DNA of 64,000 nt, from NCBI GenBank assembly GCA_964577295.1, contig CAZNYN010000002.1:1-64000 (forward strand). The letters are read 5' to 3'. This stretch comes from CAZNYN01 sp964577295. Lineage in GTDB: Bacteria; Synergistota; Synergistia; Synergistales; Synergistaceae. The notes below the pieces were generated by a model. The model did no database searches. It was not told the origin of the DNA and saw only the letters and a list, made by a program, of their open reading frames with translations. Of the stretch, positions 18,395 through 27,254 are shown piece after piece. The first letter of the stretch is position 1. Each line of letters begins with the position of its first letter. The translations under genes were made by a program, and so were the position numbers.

Positions 18395-19237
18395 ATGACG
18401 CAGAATGAAGCAGAAGCTCTGGCTAAGGTAAAAACATACGCTTTCATAGGCTCCGCAGGCACGGGAAAAAGCCAGCGGGCCCAGCTTGTGGCGTCATTGC
18501 TTAATGCAGACTATATAATCGACGATGGTCTTGTCATACATAAGGGAAGTATAATTTGCGGCAAAAGCGCTAAATCCGAAAGAAATCAGGTCAGCGCAAT
18601 CAGAAGAGCTCTGTTTGAATTTGACGACCACAGAAATGAAGTCATAGCTTTTTTTGTTAAGACAGCACCATGCTCGCTGATGATAATTGCAACTTCTGAC
18701 AATATGGCTATGAGAATAATTAAAAAACTGGGGCTTAACGAACCTTCACGGATAATTACTATTGAGGAAGTTGCAACGCCACAGGAGATTGCAAAGGCCC
18801 GCCGTGAGAGGTTCAGCAAGGGACAGCATGTTATTCCTGTATCTCATGTGCTTGTAAGAAAAAACTTTGCAGGCAAACTTGTCGGACAGCTTAGAATCTT
18901 TTGGAAATCAAAGGATAAGAGCGAAGGGGAAAAGACGATAGTAAGACCGCCTTTCAGCTTCTACGGAGAGGTACACATAGAGCCCGAGGCAATAGAGCAG
19001 CTTGTATCCTTTATAGCTACACGTACAAACCAAGTTGCAAAAGTTACGGAGGCATCGGTAAAACCGGAAGAAGAAGGACGGCTTTCCATAGAGATTAAAA
19101 TCGCGGTAACATTGGGCGATAAACCGTTTATAAAGCTGGCCGCATCTGTAAAGGAGCGAATAGCTCTGAGTGTAAGCTACTTTACCGGCCTTGACGTTAA
19201 GAATGTTGATGTAATAATAGCGGAGGTACTTATATGA
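18395..19237 (+). CDS. P-loop ATPase with C-terminal Asp23/Gls24-like domain
   Basis: Unusual two-part protein of 280 residues. The N-terminal half has a clear Walker A, GSAGTGKS at 19-26, and a kinase-like fold. The C-terminal part from about residue 190 (FYGEVHIEPEAIEQLV ... VKERIALSVSYFTGLDV) matches the Asp23/DUF322 alkaline-shock domain. I do not know its substrate. The stop overlaps the udg start (ATGA), and a near-zero gap from murA suggests the same operon. Alternatives are a nucleotide kinase or an envelope-linked ATPase. Confidence 0.75.
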   Translation: MTQNEAEALAKVKTYAFIGSAGTGKSQRAQLVASLLNADYIIDDGLVIHKGSIICGKSAKSERNQVSAIRRALFEFDDHRNEVIAFFVKTAPCSLMIIATSDNMAMRIIKKLGLNEPSRIITIEEVATPQEIAKARRERFSKGQHVIPVSHVLVRKNFAGKLVGQLRIFWKSKDKSEGEKTIVRPPFSFYGEVHIEPEAIEQLVSFIATRTNQVAKVTEASVKPEEEGRLSIEIKIAVTLGDKPFIKLAASVKERIALSVSYFTGLDVKNVDVIIAEVLI

Positions 19238-19899
19238 CATCGGAAGCAAAAATCCTGCTGAATCTTTCTCCTGAAGAACGCGAACATGCAAGAAGCGTGC
19301 TATGGGAACACACAAAAGCCGACACTCTAGCCTGCCGAAGCTGCGGCCTTGCTCTTACAAGGTCAAAGGTGGTATTCGGTGACGGAAATCCGGAGAGCAA
19401 GCTTTTATTCATAGGCGAAGGCCCCGGAGCCGATGAGGATGAACAGGGACTGCCGTTTGTCGGAAGAGCAGGGCAGCTTCTTACACAGATACTGACCGCT
19501 GCAGGTATAGACAGAAAGGATGTCTATATAACCAATATAGTCAAGTGCAGACCTCCCGAAAACAGAGTGCCGACACCGGAAGAAATGGTTATATGCGACA
19601 ATCATCTTCAAACTCAGATAATGCTGATCAACCCATCACTTATAGTTCTGCTGGGCAACACTCCGACAAGGTGGATTCTGAAGACGGGTGAGGGGATAAC
19701 CAAAATAAGGGGCAAGTGGTTTGAATGGAAGGGAATATCCGTCATGCCTATGTTTCATCCAAGCTACCTGCTGAGAAATGCCTCATCAAAGGAGGGCAGC
19801 CCCAAACATCTCACATGGATAGATATCCAGGAAGTTAAAAGACAATGGATCTCTGTGATTGAAAGCGGGCACACCACGGATGACATCAAATTCGGATAG
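19234..19899 (+). CDS. udg: uracil-DNA glycosylase, family 4 (Fe-S type)
   Basis: Removes uracil from DNA, which begins base-excision repair. This is the thermophile/anaerobe family with a [4Fe-4S] cluster. Cluster cysteines are visible at 34 and 37 (CRSCG), then near 105 (KCRPPENR) and near 121. The active-site stretch GEGPGADEDEQGLPFVG and the C-terminal MFHPSYLLRN are both present. Length is 221 residues. It overlaps its upstream neighbour by 4 bases and uppS by 20. Confidence 0.95.
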   Translation: MTSEAKILLNLSPEEREHARSVLWEHTKADTLACRSCGLALTRSKVVFGDGNPESKLLFIGEGPGADEDEQGLPFVGRAGQLLTQILTAAGIDRKDVYITNIVKCRPPENRVPTPEEMVICDNHLQTQIMLINPSLIVLLGNTPTRWILKTGEGITKIRGKWFEWKGISVMPMFHPSYLLRNASSKEGSPKHLTWIDIQEVKRQWISVIESGHTTDDIKFG

Positions 19900-20587
19900 C
19901 ACGGGGAAAAAAATATCCCATATAGGCATTGTTATGGACGGAAACGGAAGGTGGGCGAAAGCACGCAGCCTTCCGCGCATAATGGGGCACCACGAGGGTG
20001 TAAAAGCCGTCGAGAGGATAGTTAGGGCGGCAAATGACTTATCCGTCCCATATCTCTCCATATATGCCTTTTCCACTGAAAACTGGAAACGCCCGAAAGG
20101 CGAAGTCCTGGGGCTCATGGGACTTTTCCGCTACTACATGAAATCAAAGCTGGACTCGCTGTGCAAGGAAAATACACGAATCAGATTTGCAGGTTCGCTT
20201 GACGCGCTTCCCGAAGACATAAGAATTATATTAAGAGAAGCCGAGGCAAAGACTGAATGCAACACAGGCACTCAGCTTATTGTCTGCCTTAACTACGGAG
20301 GCAGGCAGGAAATTTTAGATGCGGTGAACAAAATAATTGCGTCGGGAACAGAAGAAGAAATTACGGAAGAAAGTATAAAAAAATACCTCTATCTGCCCGA
20401 TGTACCCGACCCCGATTTGCTGATACGCACCAGCGGCGAACTTAGGATGAGCAACTTCTGGCTCTGGCAGGGAGCGTACAGCGAATATTATTTTACAGAC
20501 AAATATTGGCCCGAATTTAATAAACAAGATCTCGAAGAAGCAATTTCTGATTACTGTGGGAGGGACAGACGCTATGGCAAAGCTTAA
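19880..20587 (+). CDS. uppS: undecaprenyl pyrophosphate synthase (cis-prenyltransferase)
   Basis: Condenses farnesyl diphosphate with eight isopentenyl units to make the C55 lipid carrier for wall and surface glycans. Signature VMDGNGRWA near the N-terminus holds the catalytic Asp; HHEGVKAVE and LLIRTSGELRMSNF are also present. About 235 residues. I take the ATG at 19880, which overlaps the udg end; a TTG at 19859 is an alternative. It heads the uppS-cdsA-dxr-rseP-ispG string. Confidence 0.95.
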   Translation: MTSNSDSTGKKISHIGIVMDGNGRWAKARSLPRIMGHHEGVKAVERIVRAANDLSVPYLSIYAFSTENWKRPKGEVLGLMGLFRYYMKSKLDSLCKENTRIRFAGSLDALPEDIRIILREAEAKTECNTGTQLIVCLNYGGRQEILDAVNKIIASGTEEEITEESIKKYLYLPDVPDPDLLIRTSGELRMSNFWLWQGAYSEYYFTDKYWPEFNKQDLEEAISDYCGRDRRYGKA

Positions 20588-21404
20588 AGATATTTTATCG
20601 TCAAGTCCTGATTTATCGCTTAGAACATTCAGCAGTGTTTTTGTTGTAATTGCTGTAATAGGCGGAATCATGACGGGCGGAACTGTGTGGAATGCAATAG
20701 TTTTTCTTATAGCAATGATGTCTTTGTGGGAATTTTACAAGCTGCTTGCGACAAAACATGATATTTCCCCTTGGCTGATAATGGCTTCGGGAGCATTCAT
20801 TCTGATAGGAGCAGCTCTTAACATGACTCTTACTGCGATATTGTGCACAATATCATCGATTTTGTTCGTTACTCTGTTCCTTGAAGTGGTTCGCAGGCAG
20901 GTTTCGGGCGAGAGTTTTGCTCTGCAGAACATGGGAGCCACAATAGCCGGTATTGCCTATGTTGTTCTGCCATGGTCGTTTATGATGATAATAAGGACAA
21001 GAGAACTTGGGGCTCTTTTTCTGATCACTCTCTTTTTCTGCACATGGTCCTGTGACGTAGCTGCTTATTTTGTCGGCAGCAACTTCGGTAAGAATCTGCT
21101 CTGCTCGAAAGTCAGCCCCAAAAAAACATGGGAGGGATTTTTCGGAGGAGCAGCGGCAAGTTTTCTCTGCGGCGGAGTTTTAGCTCTGATTTTTTCATTC
21201 CCTCCGCTTCCGCTCCTGCTTATGGGGCTGCTCTGCGGCATAGCCGGACAGCTCGGCGATTTGGGAGAATCGGTGCTTAAACGCGAAGCCGGAGTCAAGG
21301 ACACAGGTTCTATAATACCCGGACACGGAGGTCTGCTGGACAGATTTGACAGTATATTGGTCAATGCCACTTTGGCATTCGCCATATTTGAAATAATAGG
21401 ATAG
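20574..21404 (+). CDS. cdsA: phosphatidate cytidylyltransferase
   Basis: Integral membrane enzyme that makes CDP-diacylglycerol from phosphatidate and CTP. Several hydrophobic helices are visible. The CdsA signature lies near the C-terminus (SPKKTWEGFFGG, then LGDLGESVLKREAGVKD and PGHGGLLDRFDS). Product is 276 residues. The ATG at 20574 has GGGAGGG 9 bases upstream and overlaps the uppS end by 14 bases, a coupling arrangement common to this gene pair. Confidence 0.96.
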   Translation: MAKLKDILSSSPDLSLRTFSSVFVVIAVIGGIMTGGTVWNAIVFLIAMMSLWEFYKLLATKHDISPWLIMASGAFILIGAALNMTLTAILCTISSILFVTLFLEVVRRQVSGESFALQNMGATIAGIAYVVLPWSFMMIIRTRELGALFLITLFFCTWSCDVAAYFVGSNFGKNLLCSKVSPKKTWEGFFGGAAASFLCGGVLALIFSFPPLPLLLMGLLCGIAGQLGDLGESVLKREAGVKDTGSIIPGHGGLLDRFDSILVNATLAFAIFEIIG

Positions 21405-21408
21405 CGTT

Positions 21409-22569
21409 ATGCAAGCCCCCATAAGAATTGCCGTTTTCGGCGCAACGGGAAGCGTCGGAGGAGCGGTACTAGATATTTGCAGACGCTTTCCTTCACGTTT
21501 CAATGTAACAGCTCTTGCCGCATGTTCCAACGAAGCGAAACTGGCAGAACTGGCACTGATACATAAACCCGTAAAATTGGCATTAACCGAGCCTAAAAAA
21601 CCATTTCACATTGCCGGTTTTCAATGCATGACCGGCACAGGTTCACTTACCGAGCTTGCATCAGACCCGGAAATTGACCACATTGTCTTTGCTTCATCAG
21701 GTGTTTCAGCGATTAAAGCCCTCCAAACTGCCCTAAAATCTGATAAAAATGTTTCTCTCGCTAACAAAGAAAGTATCGTCGCGGCCGGCCCATGGGTGAT
21801 GCCTTTAATAAAGAGGTCAGATCAGCTTCGCCCTGTTGACAGTGAACACAGTGCCGTATGGCAGTGCCTGCGTGAGAGCCCCGACAATGAGATTTCAAAA
21901 ATATGGCTTACCGCTTCGGGCGGTCCGTTTCGAAACTACAGCGCGGATGATATGAAAAAAGTGACACCCGAGCTCGCTTTAAAACATCCTATCTGGAAGA
22001 TGGGCGCAAAGATAACAATAGACAGCGCTACTCTGATGAATAAAGGCATAGAATGTATCGAGGCAATGCAGCTGTTCGACCTGCCTTCGGAAAAGGTGGA
22101 CGCTGTCGTGCATCCGAAATCACAGGTGCACGGTATGGTGCTGTTTTGCGACGGAACTATGAAGATGCTGCTCTCGTCAGCCGACATGAGGCTGCCTGCC
22201 GCGGCGGCGATATCGTGGCCTGAACGTCTGGATTTGATAGAATCAGGACTAGGCTTTATCCCTCCGTCAGAGTGGGATCTGTCTTTTAAAGAGATAGATG
22301 CCGACCTCTTCCCGTGTTTTGAAGCGGCAAGAGAGGCCGGCAGAATGTCTGGAGCTTATCCGTCTCTGTTAATAGGGGCAGACGAAGCGGCAGTGAGGAA
22401 TTTTATAAATGGTGCAATTTCTTTCACAGACATTCCCAAAGTAGTACATGAGACTCTGTCAAAATGGAACGGCATTGCGCCGACTTCTGTCGATGACGCT
22501 ATATCTGTCGTCAAAGACGGAGAACATTTGGCCGAAGAGATATGCAAAAACTGGAGGTACTATTGTTGA
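21409..22569 (+). CDS. dxr: 1-deoxy-D-xylulose 5-phosphate reductoisomerase
   Basis: Second step of the MEP isoprenoid route, converting DXP to MEP with NADPH. The NADPH-binding GATGSVGG is at residues 11-18. The substrate and metal region shows PVDSEHSAVWQC, and LMNKGIECIEA is also present. Length is 386 residues. AGGATAG lies upstream of the ATG. dxs is at 47603-49483 and ispG follows at 23626, so three MEP genes lie in this window. Confidence 0.97.
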   Translation: MQAPIRIAVFGATGSVGGAVLDICRRFPSRFNVTALAACSNEAKLAELALIHKPVKLALTEPKKPFHIAGFQCMTGTGSLTELASDPEIDHIVFASSGVSAIKALQTALKSDKNVSLANKESIVAAGPWVMPLIKRSDQLRPVDSEHSAVWQCLRESPDNEISKIWLTASGGPFRNYSADDMKKVTPELALKHPIWKMGAKITIDSATLMNKGIECIEAMQLFDLPSEKVDAVVHPKSQVHGMVLFCDGTMKMLLSSADMRLPAAAAISWPERLDLIESGLGFIPPSEWDLSFKEIDADLFPCFEAAREAGRMSGAYPSLLIGADEAAVRNFINGAISFTDIPKVVHETLSKWNGIAPTSVDDAISVVKDGEHLAEEICKNWRYYC

Positions 22570-23612
22570 TAAGTATAATTTCGTTTTTGATTGTTATAAG
22601 TATATGCGTTATCTCTCATGAAGGCGGACATTATCTTGCCGCAAGATGGAGAGATGTCATGATTCATGAGTTCTCCTTCGGCATGGGGCCTGCAATATGG
22701 AGCAGGAAAAAGGGGGAGACTCTTTGGTCTTTCAGAGCTTTGCCGATAGGCGGTTTTGTAAAGCTTGAAGGGGAGGACGCAGCGGACGCGGACGCGTCTA
22801 AACCCGAAGGCTACAAAAAGGAGAGGGCTCTCAATAATAAAAAAGCGTGGGAACGTCTCGTTATAATAGCGGCGGGAGCGACTGTCAATCTCATATTGGC
22901 ATGGCTTCTGACTGCCGCATATCTCTCGGGCTACGGCATATATAACTTCGACAAATCCGAAATAGGCGTTGTCATGCCGGGCACAGCAGCGGAAAGAGCC
23001 GGGCTGCAGAAGGGTGACTTAATAACATCCATCAACGGGAAAAGACTTTCAAAATGGGCCGATATCAGAAAAAACCTCCAAGATAAGAGTATCGCAGGTG
23101 ACAAATTTACAATAGTCGTACAGAGAAACGGAGCAGACAAGACAATTGTGACATCAGTGCCTTTTGACAAAGTTCATAAGGGACGTCTTCTGGGAGTACA
23201 GCCATCGCATGTAAAGTATCCGGTACACAAGGCTCTGGCAGAGGGTTTTGGATACTCATGGAAAATGGGAATGGAAATCTTAAAAGGTATGTGGATGGTT
23301 GTAACGGGACAGGTAAAATCGGAAGTAGTAGGCCCTGTAGGCATAGCGGTAATGGCCGGAGACGCATTCAAGCAGGGATTTTGGTCATTCATAGCGTTTA
23401 TGGGAATAATCAACCTGCATCTGGGACTGCTCAATTTACTGCCTTTCCCCGCCCTTGACGGCGGCAGAATAATCTTTATAACGGCAGAAATACTTACAGG
23501 AAAGAAAGTCCCCGATAAATATGAGTCTATGGTCCATTATGCTGGTTTTGTGGTGCTCATATCCCTCATAATACTGATAACGGGCAAAGATATACTCAAA
23601 CTCTTCGGCTAG
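22566..23612 (+). CDS. rseP: RIP metalloprotease RseP/RasP (site-2 protease)
   Basis: Membrane-embedded zinc protease that clips anti-sigma factors or signal-peptide remnants. HEGGH is at residues 18-22 in the first helix. A single PDZ domain lies at about 105-190. The second metal motif LLPFPALDGG lies in the third helix. I take TTG at 22566, whose bases overlap the dxr stop and which has GGAGGT 7 bases upstream. The window includes no anti-sigma gene, so its target is unknown. Placement between dxr and ispG is a conserved order. Confidence 0.93.
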   Translation: MISIISFLIVISICVISHEGGHYLAARWRDVMIHEFSFGMGPAIWSRKKGETLWSFRALPIGGFVKLEGEDAADADASKPEGYKKERALNNKKAWERLVIIAAGATVNLILAWLLTAAYLSGYGIYNFDKSEIGVVMPGTAAERAGLQKGDLITSINGKRLSKWADIRKNLQDKSIAGDKFTIVVQRNGADKTIVTSVPFDKVHKGRLLGVQPSHVKYPVHKALAEGFGYSWKMGMEILKGMWMVVTGQVKSEVVGPVGIAVMAGDAFKQGFWSFIAFMGIINLHLGLLNLLPFPALDGGRIIFITAEILTGKKVPDKYESMVHYAGFVVLISLIILITGKDILKLFG

Positions 23613-23625
23613 GAGGCTCTCCGAT

Positions 23626-24690
23626 ATGGGCAGTAAAAGAATTATTTCTATAGACGGTCTTCTTATAGGCGGCAATAATCCCGTAAGAGTCGAAAGCATG
23701 CTGAAAACTCCTTTAAGCAATCTCTCATCCTGTGAGGAAGAACTGCGAAATCTCTCGGGCGAAGGGTGCGAGCTTGTTCGGGTCTCTCTTCCGTCACCGG
23801 ATTTAGCAGACGCGCTGGCGCTGCTGATAAAAAATACAGCTCATATAAAAATTATGGCGGATATACATTTCAACCATAAATTTGCCATAGCGGCATTAGA
23901 TGCAGGCTGTCCCTCTATAAGAATAAACCCAGGCAACATGACTGACAAAAAAGGACTTGCCGAAGTTGTTAAACTGGCAGGAGAGCGCGGCGCCGTGATA
24001 CGAATCGGAGCAAACGGCGGGTCACTCAACAACGCCCAGATAGCAAAAGCCGAAGGAGACAGGGCCAAAGCCCTTGCCTCCGCAGTGGAGGAACAAATTT
24101 TTCTGCTAAATGACAATTCGTTTGACAAGATGATTATCTCCGCCAAATCAAGCTCCGTGACAGAGACGGTAAGAGCCAATACAATCTTGGCTCAGAAATA
24201 TGATTACCCAATCCATATCGGCATAACAGAGGCAGGAAGCGGAGTATCGGGAGTGGTAAAAGGCTCCTTGGGAATAGGAATGATGCTTTCCCAGGGAATA
24301 GGGGATACGGTAAGGGTAAGCCTTACGGAGCCCGGAGTCGAAGAGGTAAAAACGGCCTACCACATACTTCGCTCTTTAGAAATAAGAAAACGCGGCTGCA
24401 ACTTTATAAGCTGTCCTACCTGCGGCAGAAAAAGAGTGGATGTTGCGTCTTTATCGAAAATCGTTATGTCGCTTCTTCCTGCCGACATGCCTGACGGTAT
24501 GACAATAGCGGTAATGGGGTGCGAGGTTAATGGCCCTAAAGAGGCAGCTGGAGCTGATTTAGGCATTGCCGGAACCCCGGACGGTTTTGTAATGTTCAGA
24601 AAAGGCAAGCACATTTGCTCCGGACCGATAAACCGACTGGAAGATGAACTTGTAAAAATAGTCAAAACTTTGCGGAACGGCTCTGATTAA
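23626..24690 (+). CDS. ispG: 4-hydroxy-3-methylbut-2-enyl diphosphate synthase
   Basis: [4Fe-4S] enzyme that forms HMBPP from MEcPP in the MEP route. The cluster cysteines are visible in SCPTCGRKRVD (two) and MGCEVNGPKEA (one). Length of 354 residues matches the short bacterial form without the extra middle domain. GGAGG lies ahead of the ATG. It ends the uppS-to-ispG group; no strong terminator is seen before the arcA promoter. Confidence 0.97.
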   Translation: MGSKRIISIDGLLIGGNNPVRVESMLKTPLSNLSSCEEELRNLSGEGCELVRVSLPSPDLADALALLIKNTAHIKIMADIHFNHKFAIAALDAGCPSIRINPGNMTDKKGLAEVVKLAGERGAVIRIGANGGSLNNAQIAKAEGDRAKALASAVEEQIFLLNDNSFDKMIISAKSSSVTETVRANTILAQKYDYPIHIGITEAGSGVSGVVKGSLGIGMMLSQGIGDTVRVSLTEPGVEEVKTAYHILRSLEIRKRGCNFISCPTCGRKRVDVASLSKIVMSLLPADMPDGMTIAVMGCEVNGPKEAAGADLGIAGTPDGFVMFRKGKHICSGPINRLEDELVKIVKTLRNGSD

Positions 24691-24692
24691 AC

Positions 24693-24702
24693 TTGTATAC
24701 AA
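24693..24702. promoter_or_regulatory. perfect palindrome, candidate GntR-type operator
   Basis: TTGTATACAA is a perfect 10-bp palindrome about 34 bp upstream of the arcA -35 box. Its core GTATAC matches the general pattern bound by GntR-family regulators. No regulator gene lies nearby, so the assignment is only a candidate. Confidence 0.35.
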
Positions 24703-24735
24703 AATATCGTCAAATATCATATGTAAAAATTTACC

Positions 24736-24764
24736 TTGACATAAATAACAAGTAGGTTTATTTT
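24736..24764 (+). promoter_or_regulatory. sigma-70-type promoter of arcA
   Basis: TTGACA (24736-24741), 17-base spacer, TATTTT (24759-24764). The predicted start is near 24771, giving a leader of about 77 bases before arcA. Confidence 0.7.
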
Positions 24765-24847
24765 TATATAAAGTTTGATGTGGTGCGCCTTTATCATTAT
24801 AGCTCTGCTCAATTCTTTAAAAAAAATTTCGCAGGGGGAGTGAAAAA

Positions 24848-26083
24848 ATGTACCAGAACAAAGCATTTAGTATACTTTCCGAGACTGGACCGTTAAAACA
24901 AGTAATGCTCCACAGACCGGGGCGGGAATTAGACCGTCTTACCATCAATAACATGGATAACCTTCTTTTTGATGATTTAATATGGCTTGAAGAGGCTCAA
25001 AGGGAACATGATGAGTTTGCGAATATTCTTAGAAATGAAGGATGCGAGGTACTATATTTTTACGACTGCCTGGCTGAAATTCTTGAAAAAAAGGAAGTCA
25101 GAGCGTCGCTTCTGAAAGATGTCTTTTCGTATGAATGCCTTGACCGCAGAATATCGGAAGATTTGTTCGCGATTTTTATGGAAGAATCGTCACAAAAACT
25201 GGCAGCGTACCTCATAGAAGGATACAGCAAAGAAGACGCGGCATGCATGTGCAAATCATCACTGAGCCTTATGACAAAGGTCAGCAACTGTTCAGAGTTC
25301 CTAATACACCCCATACCCAATCTATATTTTCAGAGAGACCCGGCCATTACCGTAGCAAACGGTCTGGTTTTAGGTCAGATGACGTATGAAGCACGCAGAA
25401 GAGAACCTCTATACTGGAAATATATCACAGAATTTCATCCAAGGTTTGCCGGCATGGAAATCCTCTTCGGCGATAAACCCGATGAGACATGGCCGCATAA
25501 AGCAGAAGGCGGAGACCTGCTTGTCATATCCGACAAAGCTATGGCAATAGGAGTAAGCCAGAGAACAATGCCGACAACGGTACAGAGAATCGGACGCAAT
25601 TTGGCGCGAAAAACTTCCATAAAGAAAATTTTTGCATTTGAAATCCCAAAAGAACGTTACTGCATGCATCTTGACACAGTTTTTACAATGGTTGACAGAG
25701 ATGCCTTTACAATTTTCCCCGCAATAATAGACCACCTTAAAGTCTGGGAGCTTGACTATAACAGCGACGGTATTTTAGAATCATTGAACCAGATCAGAGA
25801 TTGGCAGGGACACATAGCAAAAGAACTCGGCTTTGACAAACTGCGCATCATAGAGATGAGAGGGCACGATGAGGCAGAGACGGGAAGAGAGCAGTGGCAC
25901 GACGGCTGTAACACTCTGGCGGTAGCCCCGGGAAAAGTAGTTACTTACAACCGCAACATAATGTCAAACAAACTTCTTCGCGACAACGGCATCGAAGTCC
26001 TTGAGCTCAGGGGACCCGAGCTCGGCAGAGGAAGAGGCGGCCCAAGATGTATGTCCATGCCTCTTAACAGGCTCCCGGTTTAA
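24848..26083 (+). CDS. arcA: arginine deiminase
   Basis: Hydrolyses arginine to citrulline and ammonia, the first step of fermentative arginine use. All family motifs are present: NLYFQRDPA, EGGDLLVI, CMHLDTVFT and the nucleophile Cys401 in GGPRCMSMPL. Length is 411 residues. GGGGGAG precedes the ATG. It has its own promoter and is followed by the carbamoyltransferase that takes citrulline onward. Carbamate kinase (arcC), which would yield ATP, is not adjacent. Confidence 0.97.
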   Translation: MYQNKAFSILSETGPLKQVMLHRPGRELDRLTINNMDNLLFDDLIWLEEAQREHDEFANILRNEGCEVLYFYDCLAEILEKKEVRASLLKDVFSYECLDRRISEDLFAIFMEESSQKLAAYLIEGYSKEDAACMCKSSLSLMTKVSNCSEFLIHPIPNLYFQRDPAITVANGLVLGQMTYEARRREPLYWKYITEFHPRFAGMEILFGDKPDETWPHKAEGGDLLVISDKAMAIGVSQRTMPTTVQRIGRNLARKTSIKKIFAFEIPKERYCMHLDTVFTMVDRDAFTIFPAIIDHLKVWELDYNSDGILESLNQIRDWQGHIAKELGFDKLRIIEMRGHDEAETGREQWHDGCNTLAVAPGKVVTYNRNIMSNKLLRDNGIEVLELRGPELGRGRGGPRCMSMPLNRLPV

Positions 26084-26090
26084 TCTTGTC

Positions 26091-26099
26091 TGCTATAAT
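26091..26099 (+). promoter_or_regulatory. extended -10 element ahead of argF
   Basis: TGCTATAAT forms an extended -10 (TGN-TATAAT) 42 bp before the argF start. The -35 position has no good match. It may give a separate transcript for the carbamoyltransferase. Confidence 0.35.
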
Positions 26100-26140
26100 G
26101 TACCGCATAAAATACAACATAATTTGAGGAGGAATTTTCA

Positions 26141-27094
26141 ATGGCTTTGAATCTTCGCAATCGTCATCTGATATCACTCAAGCATCACACACCTCAGGAG
26201 ATAGAATATCTTCTGAACCTGTCAACAGACCTTAAGAATAAAAAACGCGCAGGGATTAAGGGTGACCTCCTTGCAGGAAAAAGCGTCGCACTTATATTTG
26301 AAAAACCGTCAACACGTACACGCTGCGCATTTACCGTCGCCGCAATAGACGAGGGCGGACATCCCGAATACCTCGGCAAAAACGATATTCAGCTCGGACA
26401 CAAGGAAGATGTAGCCGACACAGCAAGAGTTCTCGGACGCATGTTTGACGGAATAGAGTTCCGCGGTTTCAGCCAGCAGGTTGTCGAAGACCTCGCAAAA
26501 TATGCCGGCGTTCCCGTATGGAACGGGCTTACCGATGACTACCACCCGACACAGGTACTTGCGGACTTCCTTACAGTGCGAGAGAACTTCGGACACCTTA
26601 AGGGCATCAAGTTCGTATACGTAGGAGACGGACGCAATAACGTTGCAAACTCACTGATGATAGGCGCAGCAAAGATGGGAATGAATTTCGTCATCGGCGC
26701 ACCAAAGTCCCTCTTCCCCGATCCCGCGCTTGTAGCGGAATGTGAGAAGATAGCTCAGGACTGCGAATCGGGAGCGACAATAACCATCACAGACGACCCC
26801 AAAGCAGCAGTAAAGGATGCCGACGTAATCTACACAGACGTATGGGCCTCAATGGGCGAGGAAGCAAAGCTTGCGGAACGCAAAGCCATTCTTCAGCCAT
26901 ACCAGGTAAATATGGATCTCATCAAAGCAACAGGCAATGAAAACGTTATTTTCCTCCACTGCCTGCCGGCCGTAAAGGGATACGAAGTGACGGAAGAAGT
27001 TTTCGAATCACGTTACGCAAGACAGTTTGACGAAGCCGAAAACCGTATGCACACAATCAAAGCAACAATGGTTGCAAGCATCGGCAATCTCTAA
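26141..27094 (+). CDS. argF: ornithine carbamoyltransferase
   Basis: Interconverts ornithine plus carbamoyl phosphate and citrulline. The carbamoyl-phosphate loop STRTR is at 57-61, with HPTQ in DDYHPTQVLAD and HCLPA near 273. Length is 317 residues. GAGGAGG precedes the ATG. Its place directly after arcA suggests a catabolic role (ArcB); sequence alone cannot separate the catabolic from the anabolic form. A strong terminator follows. Confidence 0.95.
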   Translation: MALNLRNRHLISLKHHTPQEIEYLLNLSTDLKNKKRAGIKGDLLAGKSVALIFEKPSTRTRCAFTVAAIDEGGHPEYLGKNDIQLGHKEDVADTARVLGRMFDGIEFRGFSQQVVEDLAKYAGVPVWNGLTDDYHPTQVLADFLTVRENFGHLKGIKFVYVGDGRNNVANSLMIGAAKMGMNFVIGAPKSLFPDPALVAECEKIAQDCESGATITITDDPKAAVKDADVIYTDVWASMGEEAKLAERKAILQPYQVNMDLIKATGNENVIFLHCLPAVKGYEVTEEVFESRYARQFDEAENRMHTIKATMVASIGNL

Positions 27095-27115
27095 AATCTT
27101 AACAAACTTAACTTT

Positions 27116-27150
27116 AAAGAGGCCCGGACAAGCTCCGAGCCTCTTTTTGA
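27116..27150 (+). terminator. intrinsic terminator after argF
   Basis: AAAGAGGC (27116-27123) pairs with GCCTCTTT (27139-27146), with an inner GGA/TCC pairing, and runs into further T residues. Ends the arcA-argF unit. Confidence 0.9.
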
Positions 27151-27254
27151 TGAGGCAGAACAGATTCCGCAAATGACGATGAACAAATTTTGTGATAAAA
27201 TGTAGTGTGCGAAAAAATTAGGATAAAGAGCAACAAGAGATGAGGTGCATGCAT

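Noticed and set aside
24778..24843. A 21-codon hydrophobic frame (MWCAFIIIALL...) just before arcA
   Set aside because: It has no ribosome binding site and begins only about 7 bases after the predicted transcription start. It contains no arginine codons, so it is not a credible attenuator peptide.
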